A stretch of 35,859 nucleotides of DNA from Tubiluchus corallicola. Lineage: Eukaryota > Priapulida > Priapulimorpha > Priapulimorphida > Tubiluchidae. Below are positions 23,295-34,836 of the stretch, piece after piece; position 1 is the first letter of the stretch, and every line of letters begins with the position of its first letter. The notes below the pieces were generated by a model. It did no database searches and was not told where the DNA came from. It saw nothing but the letters and a program-made list of their open reading frames with translations. The position numbers and the translations under genes were made by a program. The stretch spans positions 250,001 to 285,859 of the forward strand of contig JAQGDQ010000302.1 of the NCBI GenBank assembly GCA_030141605.1. The letters are read 5' to 3'.

Positions 23295-23428
23295 AGTGAA
23301 GCTCTGATAAAAACTCAGCGTTTTTCATACTGTTACAACTCCAATATTTGATCACAACGTTCACGGCGTCATATATGAAATTGTGGTTGCTAGACACCAG
23401 CAAGCGAATAATTTTTGACGCTTCGTCA
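23295..23428 (-). CDS. Candidate upstream Deltex exon (helical N-terminal extension)
   Basis: An open frame encodes DEASKIIRLLVSSNHNFIYD, then AVNVVIKYWSCNSMKNAEFL and SELH. A donor at T|GTAAAA (phase 1), a TTACTAAT branch-like site and an acceptor at 23230 would make a 65-nt intron joining in phase to the WWE1 exon. It has no ATG near its start, so further 5' exons would be needed or the internal Met is used. The residues fit no domain I know. The donor is weak, so this is tentative. Confidence 0.35.
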
Positions 23429-23574
23429 CTGCTAGGCAAGTGATTTTATTTCAGAACGACTTTATTACACAGACTAGTTTGTGTCAGTGCCTGACTCTGA
23501 GCCATAGAACCTATGCTCTGAGCTGATTTAAAACTAATTAGTAGGGGTGAACTGATAAGTATGTCGACTACTAC

Positions 23575-24066
23575 CCAATGCAATATGCTGATGATGTGGC
23601 ATAGATTACAGGAAACGAAGAAGAAGCAGATGAAATAAAAAACTCAATAGAAGAGAAACTGAAAATAATGGATCTCGTAATAAACAAAAAAAAAATCTGA
23701 AAAGTTTCACATAACACGCCATGGTGGTGAATCATGGCAAAAATGCAAATATCTCGGTAGTCTGCAACAGAAGACGACACATCAAGACAGAAAATACTGG
23801 CATTATCAGCTTACTCAAAACTCACGAAAGTTTTTGAGAATAGGAAGATTTCTTTGGAAACAAAAGTTAGAATATTCTCGGCTTTAGTTGAAACTGTATT
23901 TATGTACAACTCTGAGCTCTGGGCATTAAAACTAAATCATAAAACTGAAATCGATGCGTTTCAAAGGCGAAATTACAGAAACATTTGGGGTATCAGATGG
24001 CCAAAGAAGATCTCAAAATACAGATCTATATGAAAAAGTAAAAGAAGAACCTTGGACAAGAAAAAT
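23575..24066 (+). pseudogene. LINE reverse transcriptase remnant with YADD motif
   Basis: The translation starts QYADDVA, with the catalytic YADD, followed by a stop and ITGNEEEADEIKNSIEEKLK. A one-base shift in an A-run near 23686-23695 leads to KSEKFHITRHGGESWQKCKY, LGSLQQ and, in a further frame, KVRIFSALVETVFMYNSELW, then EIDAFQRRNYRNIWGIRWPK. This is the palm-to-thumb end of a non-LTR reverse transcriptase. At least one stop and two frame changes show it is dead. It differs in sequence from the fragment at 5.2 kb. Confidence 0.88.
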
Positions 24067-24077
24067 AAAAAGATGCC

Positions 24078-25070
24078 TGTAACATTCGGGTCACGAAATC
24101 CTTTGCTAGCCCAACTGGGCCTCAAACTTGGATCGGGCAACTTAGGTCAAGATGGATTGCTGAACCGGTCGGTGACTCCAAATGTTAAAGAGCAGCAATA
24201 TTTGTTTTAATTCTAAGGCATTTACAAGCGCAGGAGGGGCCGGTCCTTTCTAAAGTACGGAGAATGGGCCAATGGTGATACAGTGTGAACGGAAACAGTG
24301 AACACAGTATAAACAAAGTATAAATAAACAAACTGCTTGCCATGGGTTTAACATTTTAATTGGCATAATTAATTGATGAATCAAAAACAATAAACAAAAA
24401 GTTACAACTTGCACTAGAACAGCGGGGTACCCCTCATTTAATATCAGTCTGCTAGCATTTCACATAGCGGGACGTTTCCCGTAAAGTTCCGGAGCTCACA
24501 CACTTAGGTGGCTGGAATCACTTTGCTAACAGCCTTGTCGGCAACGGCGACTGCACCAATGTTCCACTCGCTTGGCTGGCTTAATGAGACTAGCGGCGAT
24601 GACAGACCACCAAGATTCTCCTGACGACCTGTCCTTCTAATGAGTCAGGTACCAGGCTTTCAGAATGTATATAAGTCTACTTTTTGTGCCGTTTTGGTTG
24701 AAAACTCCACCATCATGGAAGCATACCCATCACAGGAAAATGTAATTTGCCAAATACTAGACGTATAGCTCACACTCTGTCTACTCAAGACAATGACTAG
24801 TAGTGTGAACAATTCAATTCACGTAGCTATTGCAAGTCATGAAGTTGGTTATAAAAGTATTTGAAACAACGTCTTGTCAGCCAATGCCCCGACGAAATCA
24901 ATTGGCCTTTTAACTGAGTCGGCCATTTAACAACTCTATCCATAACCTCCTGGAATAATCTGCACCTCTCAAGTTATACCTGTCGTGACCCAGTTAATCA
25001 TCCAATCACAGCGGTACTATAGGCATGAGATCATGAAGCCAGAATTTGGTCCAAAAGTTGAACTGTAACA
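24078..25070. other. Less AT-rich unexplained segment; weak solo-LTR candidate
   Basis: It begins TGTAACATTCGGG directly after the LINE fragment and ends GAACTGTAACA. It contains a TATATAAG box (about 24668) and is richer in GC than its flanks. TG...CA ends and a TATA box would suit a solo LTR, but no target duplication is present and no internal retrovirus-like coding is visible. No gene is seen. Confidence 0.22.
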
Positions 25071-25521
25071 TTTCTTTGTCGAACTCCCAATAGGTGGAGC
25101 CACCAATTTATAACGTTTAGCAAATTCGGTTAATTAGTTATTAATAACAGGTTCAATAGAATACATGCAGATATAGCTAATAGTTCTTTCAAATGCCACG
25201 TAAATGTGTTATTACAGTTAAATGGCTATTCGTTTTAATCTGCTAAATACGACCGTGACAATGCCGTTTAAGATATACTTAGACTACCTGATGACAATCC
25301 GGTGAAGATAGCTCTTCAACAAGCCAAGTAGCACCAGTTAAAAAACCTGCAGCAGGACAAATGTTAACATATTATGATTTTGCACTGAAAGATTTAAACA
25401 GTTTATCACCTTGGAGATAAATGCACTTGCGTACGAGCATTGCTATGAGTACGGAGTTCTGGCATAGGCAGGTGAACAGAATCATTTCCCTGGACATTAT
25501 GATTCATTGGATGATGATGAG

Positions 25522-25913
25522 TAGGGGTGAGCATCGAAACATTCGACTTCGAACGAGTTTTTAAGTTCGAATTCGATTCGAACCTAGAACTATAGATTCG
25601 AATAATTCGCCACTTGAATCACACACGTTCTTTATCATTAAAACGTTTGAAACATAAGCAATTAGCAGAATTTAGCTATGATTGATGTGCACAATTTTTA
25701 AACAAATTATTAGTAGTTTTGCCTGCAGAACAACATCTTTTAATATGCATGTTCTTTGTAAGACTAATTTTTGTTGGTGGTTCGAAAACTTGTTCGGAAA
25801 TCTTTCAATCTCAATTCGAATTCGAAATACCGAAGTTCAGTTCGATTCGAATTCGAAAGTCACAAATTTGATTCGATTCGAATTTGCTTTCTGGTAGAGA
25901 ATGCACATCCCTA
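25522..25913. mobile_element. hAT-type MITE, copy 2 (same family)
   Basis: It starts TAGGGGTGAGCATCGAA and ends ATGCACATCCCTA; the interior is collinear with copy 1 (TTTATCATTAAAACG, TTGCCTGCAGAACAACATC). The flanks atgatgag and ctgattaa do not match as an 8-bp duplication, so the site has decayed or rearranged. Confidence 0.88.
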
Positions 25914-25918
25914 CTGAT

Positions 25919-26293
25919 TAAGGCTGAGCATCGAACGTTCGAGTTCGATTCGAACAAGCTTTTTTTAGTTCAAATTTGATTCCATCCTAAAATTACAGAT
26001 TCGAATAATTTAGCACTTCAGCCACGTAATAACTATGTTCTTTATTATTAAAATGTTGAAAACAGCATGCAATTAACACAATTTGGCTGCAGTTCCTGTG
26101 CAAAGTTCTTTTTAACAGACGAATAGTGGTTTTGCTGCAGAACAAAATCAAGTAATATGCACGATCTTTGCAAGACCACTTTTTACTATTGGTTCGAAAA
26201 TCTTTCAAACTCAATTCGAATTCGATTCGAAATCGAAATACTGAAATTCGATTTGATACAAATTCGCCTTCAGTTAGAGAATGCTCACCCCTA
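25919..26293. mobile_element. hAT-type MITE, copy 3, tandem to copy 2
   Basis: It starts TAAGGCTGAGCATCGAA (a drifted terminus) and ends ATGCTCACCCCTA. The flanks ctactgat and gaactgat share six of eight bases, consistent with an old 8-bp duplication. Five bases separate it from copy 2, in the same orientation. Confidence 0.87.
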
Positions 26294-26954
26294 GAACTGA
26301 TTAGCTGATTCAAATACGCAGTTAGGGAAAATATTTAACATGTGCAGGAAAAAAATGAAAAGCTTCATTTACAACGAAAAAGCTGAGATGAAACAGAAAA
26401 CTTTGAAAATTAAATTAAGTGTTAGGGGATCAACAATATTTTAATTATACAGAATTAATGAACATGTGTGGCTGGTGGTCTGTGTAGTTGATTACTTTGT
26501 TATACACTTCTACAGATTGCTTGACTGATTGATTGACTGTTTTGTTGTCTAATTGATTATTACCTCGCTTTGACATCTTCCAATTTTGGAGAAATTAATA
26601 TCCTGCATGAATTTGGCTAAAAAAAATAATTATTATTATTGTAAAAAAACTGAAAACTCTGCAGTGAGGTCAAACATATCTAACTCTTGATGCTACTAAT
26701 TCCAAAATTAATCGGCTGTCTAGTCTTGCAAGCAAACCGTAGGTTTTCTACGCCACACCTGGACAAATTGTCTGTTACCTTCAATTAACCAATTCACGTA
26801 ACAAAATAATATTATCAGTTTAATGGATCATGATGAATTAAAATATTTAAGACACGCATGGCTACCTAACTGTAATTAAATTGAACCTAATTATGTGAGT
26901 TTTAGTAAAATTGTACAGTGTGTACTCAATGCCGATGACTGATATTATATTTTT

Positions 26955-27246
26955 ATGTCAACAACTATCAAATTGGTAGTTCCCCTACACCATGGCCCGT
27001 CCTGGCCCACGGGTAAGTTGGGCTGCTACGTACCTTGTGTTTTCCTTCACATCTTAGATCGGCCATTCATTGGAGATAATTATGTCAAGTTAGGTGTTGG
27101 TTGTTTTTGTGTTTTACCTCACTACCATGTGTTTTGTTATTGTGGGTATTGTTGCTATTGAAGAAAGTATTCATCTGGCTGAGAAGAAGAGAGTAAGCAA
27201 ATTGCCTAGTGCCTACAAAGTTTTTGCTGATGAAGTGCTAGACTGA
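26955..27246 (+). CDS. Candidate small spliced gene; weak myosin-I tail (TH1) resemblance
   Basis: Three exons join in phase: 26955-27012, 27058-27093 and 27164-27246, with introns of 45 and 70 nt. The first intron has a strong donor (GGTAAGTTGG) and a pyrimidine-rich acceptor (TTTTCCTTCACATCTTAG); the second uses a poorer GTGTTG donor. The 58-residue product runs MSTTIKLVVPLHHGPSWPTD, RPFIGDNYVKLESIHLAEKK, then RVSKLPSAYKVFADEVLD and a stop; an in-frame TGA precedes the ATG. PF.GD.YV.L followed by KVFADEVL recalls the start of a myosin-I TH1 domain, but the match is short and the frame stops there. It may be a fragment or a coincidence. Confidence 0.3.
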
Positions 27247-27778
27247 TAAAAAATCACTGGTCGGGCAATGGTCAAATGTAACGTGAGAAAAGATAAAAAA
27301 CAGCCAAATTTTACTGACCATGCTCAGTAATTATCTATATGGAGAAGTTGGTATAAAATGGAAATATGATCAAAAATCTTAGTTTGGTCTCTGTCAATCG
27401 CTGTAATTGAATATTCATGTTATCTTTCTTGGGTCTGCATATATTTATTGTAAAATATATAATTTACAAAAAATGGAGATAGAACATCAATAATTTAGAA
27501 ATACATTATAATTGCAAATCGTCAGACTACTTTTTCTGCTAGAAAACATTGTTTAGGCCAAAGTCAAATTTTAAGGTTCCGCGACACTGCAATATGTATA
27601 ACATTTATATTTAATAATGTACATTTCATGGTAAAATTAAAAGCTATATAATGCTACCTAGCTGAGCAACAACAAAAAAACAAACATTTAATCTGTTTTA
27701 ATTGCGTTTTATTACTCATAGTTGTCTACATTTTAATTTAAGTAATACTGTATCGGCATAATATACTTTTGGTGTTGA

Positions 27779-27917
27779 TGTTGATAATGATTTCGGTGGT
27801 GGTGGTGATGAATGATGATGATGATTATGGTGATGATAATGTCAACAGTGATGACAATGACAGTAATGACAATGACTGTGATCACGGATGGTGACAATGA
27901 TGATGATATGATGATGG

Positions 27918-27951
<34 letters not shown>

Positions 27952-27990
27952 AGTGGTCGTGGTCGTGATGATGATGATGATGATGATAGT
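27779..27990. repeat. Imperfect GAT/GGT trinucleotide array
   Basis: Runs of GAT, GGT and GAC units on the plus strand. The ORFs reading as poly-Met/Val or poly-Ile/Thr here are products of the repeat, not genes. Confidence 0.9.
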
Positions 27991-28203
27991 CAGTGCCGAC
28001 GATGTTTGCCCCAATGTGTATATATTTTCTGAATGTTGAACGAAATTAAGTGTTTCTTCTAATGCCTATTGAACCTTGCATAGTTCGTCATGAGAAGGAA
28101 AGAATGGAGACTCGTTTTCCTTTCTCCATAATTTTTACATAAAAATCGTGGTGTATAAAACTTATAATACTGTTTAATTTCAAATGATCATCTCAAAATC
28201 AGC

Positions 28204-28407
28204 TTATGCTGCTTCACGCAATTCAGTAAAAGTTGTTAAATTGGACGAGTCATTGGCGTATATTTGCGTGACGGTAGCATTGGTGATCAACTCCGTTATA
28301 CTTCTGCAACTGCGCAGTAGCTCTGCTAGTACTTTGATTACTTTTGATAGTGAGTAAATTCCGATTACGCAGCAACCATGACCCATCAATTTAAGTAGGT
28401 CGTGCAT
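28204..28407 (-). CDS. Hypothetical 67-aa ORF (uncertain)
   Basis: An ATG-started frame reads MHDLLKLMGHGCCVIGIYSL, then SKVIKVLAELLRSCRSITEL and ITNATVTQIYANDSSNLTTF. The amino-acid mix is balanced and less biased than chance AT-rich ORFs nearby. No family, signal peptide or splice context is recognised. It may be an exon fragment or chance. Confidence 0.22.
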   Translation of the reverse strand: MHDLLKLMGHGCCVIGIYSLSKVIKVLAELLRSCRSITELITNATVTQIYANDSSNLTTFTELREAA

Positions 28408-28453
28408 TGTATAATAACTCGGCCTGATCTTGGTCTTGAAAATAGATGGTCTT

Positions 28454-28492
28454 GAGAATTATTTAAAGCTAGCTTAGCTTTAAATAATTCTC
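28454..28492. repeat. Perfect 18-bp hairpin with 3-nt loop
   Basis: GAGAATTATTTAAAGCTA is followed by GCT and then its exact reverse complement. AT-rich, not adjacent to a recognised gene end. Confidence 0.95.
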
Positions 28493-29217
28493 AGTCAATA
28501 ATAATTTTAAAATTTAGTATGATTTTTTTTTACAAAAATTTAGTGTTGATCGTCAGACGGGTAAGCAGATTCTCACTGAAGCTATTTTGTAGGCACAATA
28601 AAATCAGTATCGGAAACGCCTTTTACATAACATGCTGTATTTATATTGGGCTACTGTTAACAGGACATTGCACTGAAATTCATAAAAACGTTTTTCTTTG
28701 ACTTTAATATAGGTAAGGACGTCTTGGATACATATAGCTTTTACAGATTTTCGTTAGTATTCTACAGGGTGTCATCATCTAACAAACTACTCAAGAATCA
28801 AGAAATGAGTTTTATCGTTTTTCTTTCTTAAGTATTAGAAAGTGCTTCAGGTGCAAATAAGTGCATGGCGAATCTAGGCAACAAAGCGCAGAAGTATAAC
28901 TTATACGAATCGTTTATTTAAAACCGAGAACCCACTAAACCAAGAGGATATTTCAGAGGAAATTTTGCAAATATTTGGTATCGGTTGTATTTGGTTACAC
29001 ACAAAAAAGTAATCAGTCTAGTTATAAATTAATAAGACGGCAATGTTTAACAAGTTTGTTTTAAATTGTAAATAGGCCTTTAATAGTGAATACGGAGCAT
29101 ACGTTTAGTGGATGATGAAATTACGGTAGTTTTAAACGTTTAATTTTGTGCGCTAATTTAATTGTTGTAAATTTGTTTATAAAAATTTTATGATAACTTT
29201 ATCGTGGGAACTGGTAA

Positions 29218-30421
29218 TTAGAGCAGTTGATTGGGTTTTCGTGGTTTATGGTTGTCGCCAGTAAATAATTTCATCTGTCGAAGCTGGAGTTCATACGTGA
29301 AGAATGATTCAGTTTTAATCATATCTGCGCAGTATTCTGGCGCATTATGACGTAATGTGTACGTCAGCACGTCACTAGTAGACGGGGCAAACCGAGGATC
29401 ATATACTTTTGAAGTACGATTAAATATACAATCTTGTTTTGCTGCCATTATGTGTGTCCTAAGCGTGTTAACATCGTCAGCCATCTTTTTTTCCCCGTAA
29501 GTTTTCACTTTTTCGTCAAAATTTTGTAAGGACATGTTATAAAAATGATAATCTCCCCAGCTCCATTGCTGCACTGTGAGAATTTGATCTGTGCTTAAGT
29601 GTATTTTGTTTGCTGAAGGCCGCGCATTAGTCAGAAAAACAACAACATCATTCCATGTCCAACACAACAAATCTCTAAGCAAAACAAGAGATTCTTCAAA
29701 TCGTTCAGCTATCATTATTAGATCGAATTCCCGATGCATGGTAGCCACCAGTTCATTTATAACATCACTGTTGTCGTAATCCATCGGTTCTAGACCAAAC
29801 ATGCGCAACATACCATTACGTAATTTGTTGGTGTTCTTTACTGCTGTACCTCGCCCAGAGTAACTGTCTGGGTTACGTATGAACGTACTAAAATTTGCTC
29901 CCAGAAATTTCTCATAGCTGGCATATTGATAAAGTGATTCCATCCATGACACTGGATGGCGCAGTATGGACACAAACGTGGCTAATGGCATCAATTCTTT
30001 CATTTCTCCAAGACGCAGTCTTGTATGATGACAAAACACATTGTAAGTTCTGTTTGGATGTGGTATTAGCATTTCGTATCGAAAGGCCTTGTTCACCCCA
30101 ATAAAATTTCCTCTCTTTTTAGGGAGGGCGAATGATAGGCCATTGTTTTTGCCATACCTCATGAAGATATTTTGCAGGGCACTGCTTGCAGATTTCGGTG
30201 TCTTTAAGAAAAATATGTCCTTAACAGGCGAGCAACTCTTCTTTCGTACAGTCGCAGCATTTAGTGTGATCAGTTGTTCTCTGTAAAAAATAAAATTAGT
30301 GCAGCAAAAATCATTCACAGAACGGCGTATTTGCCAGTCTCCCTCCCCCTTGTGAGTATTATATTACAAGTAGTAAATACCTGCTGAACTGCTTGCATTC
30401 TCTAATCGTAAGTAAAAACAT
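29218..30421 (-). CDS. Galactose-3-O-sulfotransferase family protein, copy A
   Basis: Gal3ST enzymes transfer sulfate from PAPS to the 3-OH of galactose on glycolipids and glycoproteins in the Golgi. The last exon (30280-29218) encodes about 353 residues. The PAPS 5'-phosphosulfate loop is FFLKTPKSASSALQNIF (about residues 37-53), then NVFCHHTRLRLGEMKELMP, and the 3'-phosphate motif is FVSILRHPVSWMESLYQYA (about 116-134). This order is the Gal3ST signature (FLKTHKTASST, ..CHHMRF.., ILRDPV...ES..Y). The exon starts at an acceptor (ATTTTATTTTTTACAG), so the in-frame GTG upstream is intronic. A 41-nt exon (30421-30381) with an ATG joins in phase across a 100-nt intron and gives a 367-residue product. 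No signal anchor is visible, so 5' exons may be missing. An AATAAA lies at 28918-28913, about 300 nt after the stop. Confidence 0.93.
30381..30421 (-). CDS. Gal3ST copy A, candidate upstream exon
   Basis: It encodes MFLLTIRECKQFS plus two bases, ending at CAG|GTATTT, in phase with the main exon. The ATG has an in-frame stop about 100 nt upstream, but an acceptor-like TTTTTAG at 30447 could make this an internal exon. The sequence is identical in copy B. Confidence 0.6.
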
Positions 30422-30724
30422 CAAATTGCATTTAGTGATAGTGTCACTAAAAATTACGAAAACAGATTTTACTTGATGTTACGAGTCTTCTTGCGATTCT
30501 TGTCAATTTTCGTGTCTCAGATTCGACTTAAAGGTTACAAAGCTTTCAGTAGGCATAGCACTCTAATGATAGTCTAGGTGTGGCTTGCTGATTGAGTTGT
30601 ACAAAGACCCTCGAACAGGTTAAATAACCATGCGTTTCTTTTCATTAACATTGTGCAAATCTTACATTTTTATTTTTTATTTTTCCGAACCTTAAGTCAT
30701 AGGCACTAAAACTCTAAAAGGAAA

Positions 30725-30850
<126 letters not shown>

Positions 30851-31149
30851 CCGCACGTGCGCCGTTTGCCAGTATTGACAAGTATTAAGGACTGGTCTTG
30901 AGTAAAAAAGCAGTTTTTCTTTCAATTGTTCTTTCCTTTAGTGCTCTTTCTGTCTCTCTCGCCCTCTCTCTTTCTCAGGCCTGTTTAAAATGCGAATTAT
31001 GTGTTAAGTAACTTAAACAACGTTTTAAAATTTTATCATATAACTTTATAATAATTATAATAGTAGTAGTCCGCCAAAATGATTTCATATGAAGGGCACG
31101 CGTAGACTATAACAGTATAATAATTATATTGTGTAATAAACGTACTTAC

Positions 31150-31270
31150 CCAAACAAAATGCACACATACAAAGTCGTAAACAATGCGAGGCACAACTTC
31201 AATAAGCGACCGCTGCAGCATTTTCTTGACAACAGCATTATTGGCTTTTTTCTGCATTTCAAATGTGTAT
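31150..31270 (-). other. Candidate 5' exon upstream of Gal3ST copy A
   Basis: Between an acceptor-like TTTCACAG and an excellent donor (TGG|GTAAGTACG) lies an open frame, YTFEMQKKANNAVVKKMLQR then SLIEVVPRIVYDFVCVHFVW. It could be a first or noncoding exon of the sulfotransferase transcript. The exon end (phase 0) does not fit the acceptor at 30447, so a link to the coding exon is not shown. No family recognised. Confidence 0.35.
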
Positions 31271-31820
31271 CTGTGAAATTTCACAAACAACTTAACAATT
31301 CCCTTCCGCATCAAAATTTTAGGTTTTATCGTTCACATGGAAACTTTACACTGAGTGAATGATAATAATAGAATTAACCGTCTTTCGTAAAAACGAGGTA
31401 TATACAGTACATAGCACCATTATCATATCTCACAGGTAAGGGTGTCAGCGTAAGTTGCGCGAACGCACAATTGAAGTGTCGACGCTCCGTTCACTGTACC
31501 CTTTGGCCAAGTGTTCAAAATTTATCGCAAGGGCATTATACTCCTGGTAGCAAGTCTATTATAATTGTTGCGTCTATTCGGTAATTTCACCGTAAACTTC
31601 TCAACTTTACCTTTCTCTGCAGAAGAAAAAAAAAGATTTTTTTCTTAGGTAATTTGATCAACATCAAGAAGTTGTGCTAATGGTAATACAAAATCATTCG
31701 CGTAGCAGAATTACATTATTTAATGCTGAAGAAATTCTGTGAAATAATAGCGCAAAGATTTTTTATAGACTACAAGGTTAAATCTTATTATTACCGTTCA
31801 ATTTATTACACTAACTAGTG

Positions 31821-31888
31821 TTTGCCTGTAGACCAGCAATTATAAATCCATGCAAGTCACCGTGACTTATAACTGGTCTATAGGCAAA
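31821..31888. repeat. Imperfect hairpin, about 24-bp arms with inner palindrome
   Basis: TTTGCCTGTAGACCAG pairs with CTGGTCTATAGGCAAA (one mismatch) and the pairing continues into TTATAA. The loop contains AAGTCAC-C-GTGACTT, itself a perfect 7-bp palindrome. Confidence 0.85.
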
Positions 31889-33470
31889 TAAGCGCGATTT
31901 TATACGATTTCAAATTACTACGAACTGCGAAACAATTAAAACTAAACTACTTTCAAAACGAGCATGTCATAATTTGATTATTTACTGTGAAATTCTAAAC
32001 AAAATTAGGCTATTGTAGACAAAATAATTCAAAACATTCAGATGACGAGAAACGTGGTGTAAGTGCTTAAAACGTAGCAATGCTTCGAATTTAGTGCAGC
32101 TTTTTCACCAAGCAAACGTCCCTATTCTCTACCCAATCCTACCCGTTTCTCTGTTTGGAATAGGATAGGGCTAGGAAAACTTGAAAAGCAGACTACACAC
32201 ACGAGAAATCAAAATTTACACAAAAAATCACTCCACCAACTCGCTTGTTATGAAAATACGTTTATTAGTCTACGCACTAGCTGTATATACTGGTGTAAAT
32301 AACTATAAAAGATGCTTGTAAAATTTTTCACTGCTCGTCACATGTACTGCACGTTTCTCGTAAATGTGATTTATAAATTCACTTTTAGCGTCGCAAGGGA
32401 AAATTGTGTTGCAAGGGTTAACCACTGACCAATCAGATTGATTTTTCTAATCTTCTTTGTTGTAGTCTAATCTTCCTATCTTACAAAATTGACAATGTGG
32501 TATTGTTGCTCTACAGACGTGCTGGGTTAAATGCTTTATTATTTGTAATGGACCTGAACTCTGAAAGAGGTCAACATTCCTGTAAGTTCCATGAAGCATC
32601 ACTAGTTCAAGAATTTATACGAGATAAAGGCAGAAAGTGGCCGCCGCCGTCGTCGTTGTTGTTGTTCTGTCCTTTCTGCTGCTCTTGTTTTTGTTGTTTC
32701 TGTGGCTAATTACTGTCGTTGTCGTTAGTCTTGTCATTGCCATAATTTGTTGTTATTGCTGTCATCACTCTCGTTGTTTGGTTTGATTGTTGTTTAAGTG
32801 TTGTCAATGTTGGTACTCTCACTGGTTCTAATCTTGAATTGTCACAGCCACTGTTGTTGTTGTTGATGTTGTTATTTGTAATGCACGTTAATGCTGACAC
32901 TGTCTGTGTTGTTTTTGGTGAGATATTCTAGTTTTATTTTTTATTGCCATTCATGTGTTGGACCAAGTTTTTTCTCCTTCAGGGGATGTCTCTAATTAGT
33001 TTAATAAATAAACCACCAAAACCAGTGCACATCTTTTGCTTCATAATTTGTGCAGCTTGTAACTTATGTAACAACTTATGTGATTTCTAGTTAAACTCTA
33101 TAGCTGTTAAGAAATAACTGTATCAAATCCACAAAAACAAACCATATTGTCAAAGTTTACTAGACGTATTTGTGTGAGCAGATTAAGAAGTCTTTTCCCG
33201 GAGATTACTATCTAATAGTTATCATTCTCCTGAACAAGTGCAAAGAATTATGCGCACCAATGTTCTCTGTGCGTTGTTGAATCCTTTTGATTTCCTTTTT
33301 AGTCGTAAAGATCTTAGCCAACAACTTACCTGCAAAGCAATTCGTAAGTGTTTGCTGAGACATAGATATGGGATACCATTTTACGGTGTCCAACGGTGCA
33401 GTTTTTTTCACATGTAAACTACTATTTTGGACAGCTTATTGCAGACCCTGAGTCTTTTCCGTACGCAAGG

Positions 33471-34503
<1,033 letters not shown>

Positions 34504-34626
34504 CGCTCTCCGCTTTACGCCTAGCATTTATATCTATGGACAGACGCAAGTTAGTGATAAAAAACATTGGCGCGGTTTTCGAACATTCATATATTACGCT
34601 CGCGTACTGCAATTGTTTTTCAAAAT

Positions 34627-34647
34627 TGACGTCATTGACGTCATTGG
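34627..34647 (+). promoter_or_regulatory. Tandem CREs and inverted CCAAT box upstream of Gal3ST copy B
   Basis: Two TGACGTCA sites (34627-34634 and 34636-34643) are one base apart and run into ATTGG (34643-34647), an inverted CCAAT box. They lie 45 bp outside the right arm and about 0.9 kb upstream of the candidate copy B start. The region 34504-34690 is less repetitive than the TAG array. Promoter function is inferred from the motifs. Confidence 0.55.
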
Positions 34648-34715
34648 CCTGCGCAAGAATTCGATACATGTAAACATGTATTACGCAATGATAAGTTGTT
34701 TGTGAAATTTCACAG

Positions 34716-34836
34716 ATACACATTTGAAATGCAGAAAAAAGCCAATAATGCTGTTGTCAAGAAAATGCTGCAGCGGTCGCTTATTGAAGTTGTGCCTCGC
34801 ATTGTTTACGACTTTGTATGTGTGCATTTTGTTTGG
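34716..34836 (+). other. Candidate 5' exon upstream of Gal3ST copy B
   Basis: Mirror of 31150-31270 and identical to it by eye, with the same acceptor-like CACAG and donor TGG|GTAAGTACG. Its conservation reflects the recent duplication and is not evidence of function. Confidence 0.35.

Larger units (their letters stand above)
26294..29217. other. Gene-poor stretch between the MITE pair and the sulfotransferase
   Basis: It holds a possible small spliced gene (26955-27246), a trinucleotide array (27779-27990), one short minus-strand ORF (28204-28407) and a perfect hairpin (28454-28492). Otherwise it is AT-rich with nothing recognisable. Confidence 0.5.

Noticed and set aside
24078-25070. Solo LTR with TG...CA ends
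   Set aside because: No target-site duplication at the ends, and the LINE frame does not resume after it; kept only as a low-confidence segment.
25993-26313. 106-aa minus-strand ORF (also 20268-20483 and 25682-25897)
   Set aside because: Frames across the TTCGAA-rich hAT MITE copies; nonautonomous DNA, not genes.
27733-28039. Poly-Ile/Thr/His and poly-Met/Val ORFs
   Set aside because: Translation of the imperfect GAT/GGT array.
32497-32709. 70-aa plus-strand ORF ending in Cys/Phe-rich sequence
   Set aside because: The tail is a GTT/GTC low-complexity translation, and the front half (MDLNSERGQHSCKFHE) has no acceptor or family match.
33208-33411. 67-aa minus-strand ORF with a good donor inside
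   Set aside because: It begins at GTG with no ATG, no acceptor of quality and no family resemblance.
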